A stretch of 28,260 bases of DNA from Tepidimonas sp. UBA997 (GTDB lineage: Bacteria > Pseudomonadota > Gammaproteobacteria > Burkholderiales > Burkholderiaceae_C): contig DBAZ01000022.1 of NCBI GenBank assembly GCA_002291945.1, forward strand, positions 1-28,260. Reading direction: 5' to 3'. Of the stretch, positions 6,886-15,457 are shown one piece after another (within the stretch, counting starts at the first letter, position 1; the number at the start of each line of letters is the position of its first letter). The notes under the pieces are model-generated. The model ran no database searches, had not been told where the DNA came from, and was given only the letters and a program-made list of their open reading frames with translations. The translations under genes were made by a program, and so were the position numbers.

Positions 6886-7836
6886 GTGAAACCTTCCGCC
6901 GTCAGCGCCGACGTTCTGTTCGAAGATCACCGCGAAACCCTGAAATGGCAATGGGTGGCTGGCCTGAGTGCGTCAGAACGCCGCTTTGAGGATCAGGCCA
7001 TCAGCGATGCCCGATCAGGTGCCGACCTGGTGGGCTACCTGAACTACATCCACCCGTACCGGTTGCAAGTTCTGGGTCGGCGTGAGGTCGAATACCTGCT
7101 CAACGCCACCGACGATGACTGCCGCCGCCGGGTCTCGCGCATCGTGGTGCTGGAACCCCCGGTACTGGTGGTTGCGGACGGCGCGCCCCCTCCCGCCGAA
7201 CTCGTCGCCATGTGTGAGCGGGCACACATTCCCCTTTTCTCGACCCGCTATTCGGCCGCCTTCGTCATCGATGTTCTGCGCACCTACCTGTCGCGGCATT
7301 TTGCGGAGCGCACCACCTTGCACGGGGTGTTCATGGACATCCTGGGTCTCGGTGTCCTGATCACCGGCGAATCCGGGCTGGGCAAAAGCGAGCTGGGGCT
7401 TGAACTGATTTCTCGGGGGCATGGGCTGGTTGCGGACGACGCCGTGGATTTCGACCGGATCAATCAGACCACGCTGGAAGGTCGGTGCCCAGACCTGCTG
7501 CAAAACCTGCTGGAAGTGCGCGGCATCGGCTTGCTGGACATCAAGGCGATTTTTGGCGAAACCGCCGTGCGCCGCAAGATGCGTTTGCGTCTGATCGTCC
7601 ATCTGGTGCGCAAATCGACCCTGGAGCGCGATTACGAGCGATTGCCCCATGAACCACTTCACGAAGATGTACTGGGGGTGGCCGTGCGCAAGGCCGTGAT
7701 CCAGGTGGTGGCCGGCCGCAACATCGCGGTGCTCGTCGAGGCTGCCGTGCGCAACACCATTTTGCAGTTGCGCGGCATTGACACCTACCAGGAATTTGTG
7801 GAACGCCAGCGTGCCGCGATGCTGCGCAACGCCTGA
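6886..7836 (+). CDS. hprK: HPr kinase/phosphorylase
   Basis: A 316-residue bifunctional enzyme that phosphorylates or dephosphorylates the regulatory serine of HPr/NPr. The N-terminal domain (about 1-130) precedes the catalytic domain with Walker A G-E-S-G-L-G-K-S at 161-168. Upstream is L-H-G-V-F-M-D with the expected histidine (H146), and downstream the aspartate pair in L-V-A-D-D-A-V-D (184-185) and the family signature E-V-R-G-I-G-L-L-D-I-K (210-220). The start is GTG at 6886; there is no strong ribosome-binding site, but this start gives the standard family beginning and no better one is near. It forms a unit with ptsN. It ends 17 nt before convergent fur; rapZ, which often follows in other bacteria, is not here. 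Confidence 0.94.
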   Translation: MKPSAVSADVLFEDHRETLKWQWVAGLSASERRFEDQAISDARSGADLVGYLNYIHPYRLQVLGRREVEYLLNATDDDCRRRVSRIVVLEPPVLVVADGAPPPAELVAMCERAHIPLFSTRYSAAFVIDVLRTYLSRHFAERTTLHGVFMDILGLGVLITGESGLGKSELGLELISRGHGLVADDAVDFDRINQTTLEGRCPDLLQNLLEVRGIGLLDIKAIFGETAVRRKMRLRLIVHLVRKSTLERDYERLPHEPLHEDVLGVAVRKAVIQVVAGRNIAVLVEAAVRNTILQLRGIDTYQEFVERQRAAMLRNA

Positions 7837-7853
7837 TCATTCGGCGCAGGCGG

Positions 7854-8297
7854 TTACGAACGGCGGCGGTCGCGAATGCGGTGCTCGCAATCTTTCTTGG
7901 TGCAATGCGCGTACAGCGACAGCGCATGCTCCTGCAATTCGAAGCCGCGGGACAGGGCAATCGTTTGCTGGCGCTGCTCGATCGCGGGATCATAGAACTC
8001 TTCGACCCGGCCACAATCCAGGCAGACGAGATGGTCGTGGTGATGACCTTCGTTGAGTTCGTACACCGCCTTGCCCGATTCAAAATTGCTGCGCACCAGC
8101 AAGCCCGCCTGCTCGAACTGCGTCAAGACCCGATACACCGTGGCCAGCCCGATGTCGCTGCGCTCGTCCAGCAGGACACGGAAGACGTCCTCGGCGGTCA
8201 TGTGCCGCTGATGACCCGCCTGAAAGATTTCGAGAATCTTCAGGCGTGGCAACGTGGCCTTGAGGCCGGTGCTTTTGAGTTCTTCGATATTGGTCAT
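7854..8297 (-). CDS. fur: Ferric uptake regulator
   Basis: A 147-residue iron-responsive repressor. The winged-helix DNA-binding domain spans about 1-82, including G-L-K-A-T-L-P-R and the recognition segment D-I-G-L-A-T-V-Y-R-V-L. The dimerisation and metal domain carries H-H-H-D-H at 85-89, the zinc cysteine pair C92/C95 (V-C-L-D-C-G) and a second pair C132/C137. These match Fur rather than Zur or PerR-like relatives, and the length is that of E. coli Fur. The start is the ATG at 8297, giving the family beginning M-T-N-I-E-E-L-K; an upstream TTG extension is ignored. It is divergent from bamE, an arrangement I recall from other betaproteobacteria and pseudomonads, and convergent with hprK. 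Confidence 0.95.
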   Translation of the reverse strand: MTNIEELKSTGLKATLPRLKILEIFQAGHQRHMTAEDVFRVLLDERSDIGLATVYRVLTQFEQAGLLVRSNFESGKAVYELNEGHHHDHLVCLDCGRVEEFYDPAIEQRQQTIALSRGFELQEHALSLYAHCTKKDCEHRIRDRRRS

Positions 8298-8406
8298 CAA
8301 CGCGTCGCCTGCAACATGCAACAAGCCCCAAGGGCTACAATGGACTGCATCATAGTACGTCAGCCCGTTTGGCGCGACTATTGTTTCATCTCACCGCACT
8401 GGCATC
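8298..8406. promoter_or_regulatory. Divergent fur-bamE control region
   Basis: The 109 bp must hold both promoters. Visible candidates are TACAAT (8336-8341, plus) and TATGAT on the minus strand (8349-8354); neither has a good -35 partner. A short dyad AGCCC-CAA-GGGCT lies at 8324-8336. I see no sequence close to the 19-bp Fur box, so autoregulation is not supported by eye. Confidence 0.4.
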
Positions 8407-8967
8407 ATGTTTTCTTTTACTCTGCTTGCCGGCCGACGCTGGCTCATCGGCTCACTGGCCCTGGCCAGTCTGGCGCTGTCGGGTTGCGCGGGCATGAACA
8501 CGTCCGTGAGCTCGCTGGGTGGCCTGTTCAGCCCGTACCGGATCGACATTTTGCAAGGTAACGTGGTGGTCAAAGAGCAGGTCGAGGCCTTGCAACCCGG
8601 CATGACGCGCGCCAATGTGCGCGACATTCTGGGCACCCCGCTGGTGGCCAGCGCTTTCCATGCCGACCGCTGGGATTATGTGTTCACCTTCCAGCGTCAG
8701 GGGCAGGAGCCCCAGCAGCGGCGCGTGTCGGTGTTCTTCAACGCCGACCTGCTCGAGCGTGTGGAGGCGGATGCCCTGCCTACCGAAGAGGAGTTTGTGG
8801 CCTCCCTGGAAAACCGGCGCAGCAGCGACCGCGCACCCATTCTTGAAGCCACCGAGGCGCAGTTGCGGGCCTTCCAGGATCGTTACAACCCGCGCCGCCC
8901 GGCTGAGTCCCCCGCACCGGTGAGCCTGCCTCCCACGACGCAGTTTCCCCCCCTGGAATCGCGTTGA
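8407..8967 (+). CDS. bamE: Outer membrane assembly lipoprotein BamE (SmpA/OmlA)
   Basis: A 186-residue lipoprotein of the BAM complex, which inserts beta-barrel proteins into the outer membrane. The N-terminus is a lipoprotein signal with lipobox L-S-G-C at 24-27. The SmpA/OmlA domain follows: P-Y-R-I-D-I-L-Q-G-N, then Q-P-G-M-T-R-A-N-V-R-D-I-L-G-T-P and D-R-W-D-Y-V-F, all typical BamE features. The protein carries a C-terminal extension of about 70 residues rich in Arg, Ala and Pro that E. coli BamE lacks, as is common in betaproteobacteria. The ATG at 8407 has no clear ribosome-binding site. Divergent from fur and 6 nt upstream of dapB, with which it is probably co-transcribed. Confidence 0.94.
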   Translation: MFSFTLLAGRRWLIGSLALASLALSGCAGMNTSVSSLGGLFSPYRIDILQGNVVVKEQVEALQPGMTRANVRDILGTPLVASAFHADRWDYVFTFQRQGQEPQQRRVSVFFNADLLERVEADALPTEEEFVASLENRRSSDRAPILEATEAQLRAFQDRYNPRRPAESPAPVSLPPTTQFPPLESR

Positions 8968-8973
8968 CCTCCC

Positions 8974-9786
8974 ATGCGCACTGAATCCCTCCACCGCGTC
9001 TGCGTTGCAGGTGCCAGCGGTCGCATGGGCCGCATGCTGATCGAGGCCGTCCAGGCCGCCGACGATTGTGTGCTCAGCGCTGCCCTCGACTTGCCGCTCA
9101 GCCCGGCGCTGGGCCAGGATGCGGCGGCCTTTCTGGGCCAGACCAGCGGTGTGGCCATCGCGTCCGAACTCGCCACCCTCGCGGGCAGCCACTGCCTGAT
9201 CGACTTCACCCGCCCCGAAGGCACCCTGACGCACTTGCGTGCCTGCGTGCAGCACGGCGTCAAGCTCATCATCGGCACCACCGGGTTTACGCCAGCGCAG
9301 AAGGCCGAGATCGCCGCAGCCGCCAAGCACATTGCCATCGTGCTGGCACCCAACATGAGCGTGGGCGTGAACGTGACCCTCAAGCTGCTGGACATGGCCG
9401 CCCGGGCGCTGCACACCGGCTACGACATCGAAATCGTCGAAGCCCACCACCGCCACAAGGTGGATGCGCCCAGTGGCACCGCCCTCAAGATGGGCGAGGT
9501 GATGGCCGATGCGCTGGGCCGCGACCTGAAAGATTGCGCCGTGTACGAGCGCGTCGGCCACACCGGCGAGCGCGACCCCTCCAGCATCGGCTTTGCCACC
9601 GTGCGCGGCGGCGACGTGGTGGGCGACCACACTGTCATGTTCCTCGGCACGGGCGAGCGCATCGAGATCAGCCACAAGTCCAGCAGCCGCGCCACCTACG
9701 CCCAGGGCAGCCTGCGCGCCGTGCGCTTCCTGGCCGACCAGCCCAACGGCCTGTACGACATGTTTGACGTGCTGCATTTGCGCTGA
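8974..9786 (+). CDS. dapB: 4-hydroxy-tetrahydrodipicolinate reductase
   Basis: A 270-residue NAD(P)H-dependent reductase of the diaminopimelate/lysine pathway. The Rossmann start V-A-G-A-S-G-R-M-G-R is at 11-20; I-G-T-T-G-F at 100-105 and A-P-N-M-S-V-G-V-N at 125-133 line the active site. The catalytic segment E-A-H-H-R-H-K-V-D-A-P-S-G-T-A spans 156-170, with the expected histidine (H158/H159) and lysine (K162). Length equals the family norm. It starts 6 nt after bamE, with no obvious ribosome-binding site, so translational coupling is likely. The next gene, leuS, begins 19 nt downstream. Confidence 0.96.
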   Translation: MRTESLHRVCVAGASGRMGRMLIEAVQAADDCVLSAALDLPLSPALGQDAAAFLGQTSGVAIASELATLAGSHCLIDFTRPEGTLTHLRACVQHGVKLIIGTTGFTPAQKAEIAAAAKHIAIVLAPNMSVGVNVTLKLLDMAARALHTGYDIEIVEAHHRHKVDAPSGTALKMGEVMADALGRDLKDCAVYERVGHTGERDPSSIGFATVRGGDVVGDHTVMFLGTGERIEISHKSSSRATYAQGSLRAVRFLADQPNGLYDMFDVLHLR

Positions 9787-9805
9787 GCCATCGTTTTCAC
9801 TGACC

Positions 9806-12616
<2,811 letters not shown>

Positions 12617-12619
12617 GCC

Positions 12620-13156
12620 ATGCGCAAGCCCTCGAACCGCTGGCCGCGCCGCGCCGCGCTGGGTCTGCTGGCAGGCGGCGCGGTCGCGCTTTTGGTCGGC
12701 TGCGGTTTCAAGCTGCGCGGAACCGGTGTGCAGATGAGTTTTTCCAGCCTGCGGCTGGAGGGGCCGGTTTCACCCGGCATGGCCCGCACGCTGGCCGCTC
12801 AACTGACCCGCACGGGGGTGACGGTGATTCGGCCAGACACAACGCCTGCGACATCGATCACTCCACAAGCGATTCTGACCATCCTGCTAGACCAGCGTGA
12901 GCGCGTGGTGGTTGGTACCACGGCGGCGGGGCAGGTGCGAGAATTACAGCTGCGCCATCGGGTTCTTTTCCGCTTGCGCACGGCCAGCGGTCGTGACCTG
13001 ATTGGTGACACTGAACTGTTGCAGGAGCGCGAACTCAGCTTTTCCGAAACCCAGGTGCTGGGCAAGGAGGAAGAAGAGGCCTTGCTGTTTGACGACATGC
13101 TCGCCGGGGTGGTGCGCCAGCTGATGTCGCGCCTGGCTGCGGTCCAGCGGCTTTGA
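12620..13156 (+). CDS. lptE: LPS-assembly lipoprotein LptE
   Basis: A 178-residue lipoprotein that plugs the LptD barrel and helps place lipopolysaccharide in the outer leaflet. The signal peptide has an R-R basic start and lipobox L-V-G-C (25-28), followed by the family mark G-F-K-L-R-G. The rest alternates beta strands and a helix, with the conserved S-F-S-E-T-Q-V-L-G-K-E-E-E-E segment towards the end. Its place directly after leuS is the conserved leuS-lptE-holA order known from E. coli. The ATG lies 3 nt after the leuS stop. A terminator-like hairpin begins at the base following the stop, suggesting the message normally ends here. Confidence 0.93.
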   Translation: MRKPSNRWPRRAALGLLAGGAVALLVGCGFKLRGTGVQMSFSSLRLEGPVSPGMARTLAAQLTRTGVTVIRPDTTPATSITPQAILTILLDQRERVVVGTTAAGQVRELQLRHRVLFRLRTASGRDLIGDTELLQERELSFSETQVLGKEEEEALLFDDMLAGVVRQLMSRLAAVQRL

Positions 13157-13179
13157 CCGCCCCGCGGGTCGGCTTTTTT
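13157..13179 (+). terminator. Probable Rho-independent terminator after lptE
   Basis: A GC-only hairpin (CCGCCC / GGGTCGG with one mismatch and a small loop) followed by a run of six T. It starts at the base after the lptE stop and would separate leuS-lptE from the genes downstream. Confidence 0.55.
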
Positions 13180-13222
13180 CTGTACCATGGCCGCATCGGC
13201 CCTTTTCAAGACCCAGGCAGAC

Positions 13223-14005
13223 ATGCAAGTCCGGATTCTCGGTTGTTCAGGTGCCATCGCGCAACACGCACGCACCACATCGTTTCTGATCGACCGGCAA
13301 CTCCTGATCGACGCTGGTACCGGGGTGGGCGACCTGACTGTCGCTGACATGCTGGGTATCGAGCACGTCTTTCTGACGCACTCGCACCTCGATCACATTG
13401 CTGCGCTGCCCCTGATGCTGGACACCGTTGCCGCTAGACTGACGCGACCCATCGTGGCCCATGCCCTGCCCGCCACCATCGAAGCGCTCAAAACCCACAT
13501 CTTCAACGGCACCATCTGGCCCGATTTTTCACGCATCCCTACGGCTGAGCACCCCTTTTTGGTGTTCGATCCCCTCGAAGTCGGTCAGGTGTTGAGCGTC
13601 GCCGGGCATCGCATCGAGGTGCTGCCTGCGGCCCATACCGTTGCGGCCGTCGGTTATGCGGTGGACACACCATCCGGCCACTGGGTGTTCACGGGCGACA
13701 CCTGCAGCAACCCGGCTTTCTGGCAGCGAGTCAACCAACTGCCGATGGCGATGCTGGTGATCGAAACGGCTTTCAGCGAGCGGGAACTCGGGCTGGCCCT
13801 CAAGAGCCAGCACCTCAGCCCCAGCCTGCTGGCTGAGGAACTGGCACAGCTCGATCTGGCTCGCCACCCTGGCTTGCGCATCGGCATCACCCACACCAAA
13901 CCGCTTGAAAAAGGGCTCATCCAATCCGAGGTGGAGCAGCGGGCGCTCAACCTGCCACAGCCGCTGATCTGGCTGGAAGCTGGACAGGTGTTCGACTTTG
14001 GCTGA
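13223..14005 (+). CDS. MBL-fold hydrolase, class II 3',5'-cyclic-nucleotide phosphodiesterase-like
   Basis: A 260-residue metallo-beta-lactamase-fold enzyme. Metal ligands are H53, H55, D57 and H58 in T-H-S-H-L-D-H, then H138 (A-A-H-T-V), D159 (T-G-D-T) and H224 (T-H-T-K-P), a full two-zinc set. The N-terminus Q-V-R-I-L-G-C-S-G-A-I-A and the segment L-I-D-A-G-T-G-V-G-D-L-T are what I know from betaproteobacterial proteins annotated as class II cyclic-nucleotide phosphodiesterases (the yeast PDE1 family); RNase Z-like relatives differ at the N-terminus. Activity on cAMP is therefore an inference. The start at 13223 is favoured over an in-frame ATG at 13187 because it gives the compact family beginning. 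It separates lptE from holA, usually adjacent, and lies beside remnants of other genes. Confidence 0.82.
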   Translation: MQVRILGCSGAIAQHARTTSFLIDRQLLIDAGTGVGDLTVADMLGIEHVFLTHSHLDHIAALPLMLDTVAARLTRPIVAHALPATIEALKTHIFNGTIWPDFSRIPTAEHPFLVFDPLEVGQVLSVAGHRIEVLPAAHTVAAVGYAVDTPSGHWVFTGDTCSNPAFWQRVNQLPMAMLVIETAFSERELGLALKSQHLSPSLLAEELAQLDLARHPGLRIGITHTKPLEKGLIQSEVEQRALNLPQPLIWLEAGQVFDFG

Positions 14006-14034
14006 TCAACCCCGACGCCGCATCACCCCTGGCC

Positions 14035-14166
14035 ATGAAGCCGCTGTCTTTCCGATTCACCTCAACTGCGCTGGCAGGGTTGTTTGCCCTGCTCGGGGTT
14101 TTGCTGCTTGTCAATCGATCCTTGGATGATGCAAACACTTCGCTACCAGGGCTTCGATCAGTGTGA
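14035..14166 (+). CDS. Possible 43-residue small membrane protein or gene fragment
   Basis: An ATG-started frame with two N-terminal basic groups (K2, R7), a hydrophobic stretch A-L-A-G-L-F-A-L-L-G-V-L-L-L-V (about 12-27) and a short polar tail ending in TGA. It looks like a signal anchor, but there is no ribosome-binding site and the last third lies antisense to the pilin-like fragment. I do not recognise it. It may be a real microprotein, the truncated start of a lost plus-strand gene, or chance. Confidence 0.22.
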   Translation: MKPLSFRFTSTALAGLFALLGVLLLVNRSLDDANTSLPGLRSV

Positions 14167-14194
14167 ACCCTGACCGCTGCCAGCGTTGACGACC
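14111..14194 (-). pseudogene. Fragment of a type IV pilin/pseudopilin N-terminus
   Basis: On the minus strand a short open frame reads R-Q-R-W-Q-R then SGFTLIEALVA (14173 down to 14141), followed by unrelated residues and a stop at 14111-14113. The motif is the hallmark of prepilins: a glycine cut by prepilin peptidase, then F-T-L-I-E at the start of the hydrophobic helix, with the invariant glutamate at +5. No start codon lies in the frame and the helix breaks off after the motif, so this is a remnant and not a gene. A chance match of this length and precision is unlikely, but I cannot run a search. The fragment begins about where the FecR-like fragment ends, in another frame. Confidence 0.45.
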
Positions 14195-14304
14195 TCAGCC
14201 TGCCCCGAAACGGTCTTGACAAAACCGACCGGCTCAGCCCAGACCGCTTCGGCTATGGCGACGCCCACCACGGTGGCGTTTTGTCCACACACCGCAGTCC
14301 ACAC
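14158..14304 (-). pseudogene. Fragment of a FecR-domain secreted protein N-terminus
   Basis: Minus-strand frame, GTG at 14304 possible, stop TGA at 14158-14160, at most 48 residues. It contains a hydrophobic segment ending A-E-A-V-W-A, like the end of a Sec signal peptide, followed by EPVGFVKTVSGQAEVVNAG (14235 down to 14179). That is the beginning I associate with periplasmic FecR-domain proteins of Burkholderiales. The reading frame then runs into a stop, and the rest of the domain (over 100 residues) is missing in all frames. The call rests on memory of the family. It could also be a very short secreted peptide, but no good ribosome-binding site supports translation. Confidence 0.42.
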
Positions 14305-14309
14305 ACCGC
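14283..14309 (+). repeat. Two 13-bp direct repeats upstream of holA
   Basis: GTCCACACACCGC occurs at 14283-14295 and again at 14297-14309, one base apart (14-bp period). The first copy extends to TTGTCCACA, one base from a DnaA box (TTATCCACA); the second reads CAGTCCACA. A -10-like TACACT follows at 14321-14326, only 9 nt before the holA ATG. Confidence 0.6.
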
Positions 14310-14334
14310 CCGTCTCGTTTTACACTCCATCCGG

Positions 14335-15432
14335 ATGCTCATACCCAGCTCGCAACTGCCCGCTCATCTGGCCAAAGGGATTCGCTCCCTGTACACCCTG
14401 ATGGGAGATGAACCCCTGCTTCAGCAAGAGACGCAGGATGCGTTGCGCGACCGGGCACGGCAGGAGGGCTACACCGAGCGCCAGGTCTTGACCGTCAGCG
14501 GTGCTCATTTCGACTGGAGTGCAGCCTTAGTCGCTGGGCAGTCGCTGAGCCTGTTTGCCGAGCGCCAGATGGTGGAAATCCGCATCCCGACGGGCAAACC
14601 CGGCAAGGACGGTGGGGCCGCCTTGCAGCAACTGGCTCAAGCCGCAACGGGTCAGCAGGACGTGCTTACCGTGGTGGTGCTGCCCCGGCTGGATGCAGCA
14701 GCCACGAAAAGCGCCTGGTTTGCCGCGCTGGATCAGCATGGCGTCGTCATCCGCCTCGACAGCGTGGAGCGGCCCCAACTGCCGGCCTGGATCGCGCACC
14801 GCCTGCAGGCCCAGGGCCAGCGGGTGGCTACCGGCGAAGCAGGGCAGCGCACGCTGGCCTTCATGGCCGACCGGGTAGAGGGCAATCTGCTGGCCGCCCA
14901 CCAGGAAATCCAGAAACTCGGGCTGCTCTACCCGCCGGGCGAACTGGACTTTGCCCAAGTGGAAAGTGCCGTCCTGAATGTGGCCCGCTACGACCCCTTC
15001 AAGTGGGTCGAAGCCATTCTGGACGGTCGGCCTGATCGGGTGCTGCGTATGCTCGACGGTCTGCAGGCCGAAGGCACGGCAGCGGTGCTGGTGCATTGGG
15101 CGCTGGCAGAAGAAATCCGGGCCTTGTGGCGGGTCAAGTCGGCCACGGCGGTGGGCAAACCGCTGCCGCTGGCCCTGCGCGAGCAACGGGTCTGGGGGCC
15201 ACGGGAAAAACGCTTCGAGCGGGCACTACCCGGTCTGGGCTTGGCAGAATTGCAAACCTGGCTCGGGCATGCCCACCTGGTGGATGGCATCGTCAAGGGG
15301 CTGCGTCAGCGCGACTGGCCACAGGACCCCTGGCAAGCCCTGCTGGCTTTGGCCCTGCCGGTTTGTCGGGCCTGTGCAGCGCAGCGCCCGAACAGCCGCC
15401 CCAAGCTGGGCGCAACCCCGGCGCAGCGGTAA
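14335..15432 (+). CDS. holA: DNA polymerase III subunit delta
   Basis: A 365-residue clamp-loader subunit that opens the beta sliding clamp. The N-terminal beginning Q-L-P-A-H-L-A-K-G with L-Y-T-L-M-G-D-E-P-L-L-Q-Q-E (about 8-32) is characteristic, including the clamp-binding region after G-D-E-P. Later segments (A-D-R-V-E-G-N-L-L-A-A-H-Q-E-I-Q-K-L and D-P-F-K-W-V-E-A-I-L-D-G) match the AAA+-like and C-terminal collar domains. The ATG at 14335 is picked over an upstream in-frame ATG at 14281 that would add unrelated residues. There is no ribosome-binding site; a TACACT at 14321 would give an almost leaderless message. It is separated from lptE by the phosphodiesterase gene and remnant DNA, and converges on glnE with a 25-nt gap. 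Confidence 0.94.
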   Translation: MLIPSSQLPAHLAKGIRSLYTLMGDEPLLQQETQDALRDRARQEGYTERQVLTVSGAHFDWSAALVAGQSLSLFAERQMVEIRIPTGKPGKDGGAALQQLAQAATGQQDVLTVVVLPRLDAAATKSAWFAALDQHGVVIRLDSVERPQLPAWIAHRLQAQGQRVATGEAGQRTLAFMADRVEGNLLAAHQEIQKLGLLYPPGELDFAQVESAVLNVARYDPFKWVEAILDGRPDRVLRMLDGLQAEGTAAVLVHWALAEEIRALWRVKSATAVGKPLPLALREQRVWGPREKRFERALPGLGLAELQTWLGHAHLVDGIVKGLRQRDWPQDPWQALLALALPVCRACAAQRPNSRPKLGATPAQR

Positions 15433-15457
15433 GCCGCCGTGCCGTGCGGCGCGGGAT

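Noticed and set aside
8298..8406. Fur box controlling fur or bamE
   Set aside because: No stretch approaches the GATAATGATAATCATTATC consensus by eye.
15433..15450. GCCGC/GCGGC hairpin between holA and glnE as a bidirectional terminator
   Set aside because: The arms are only 5 bp and no T-run follows on either strand.
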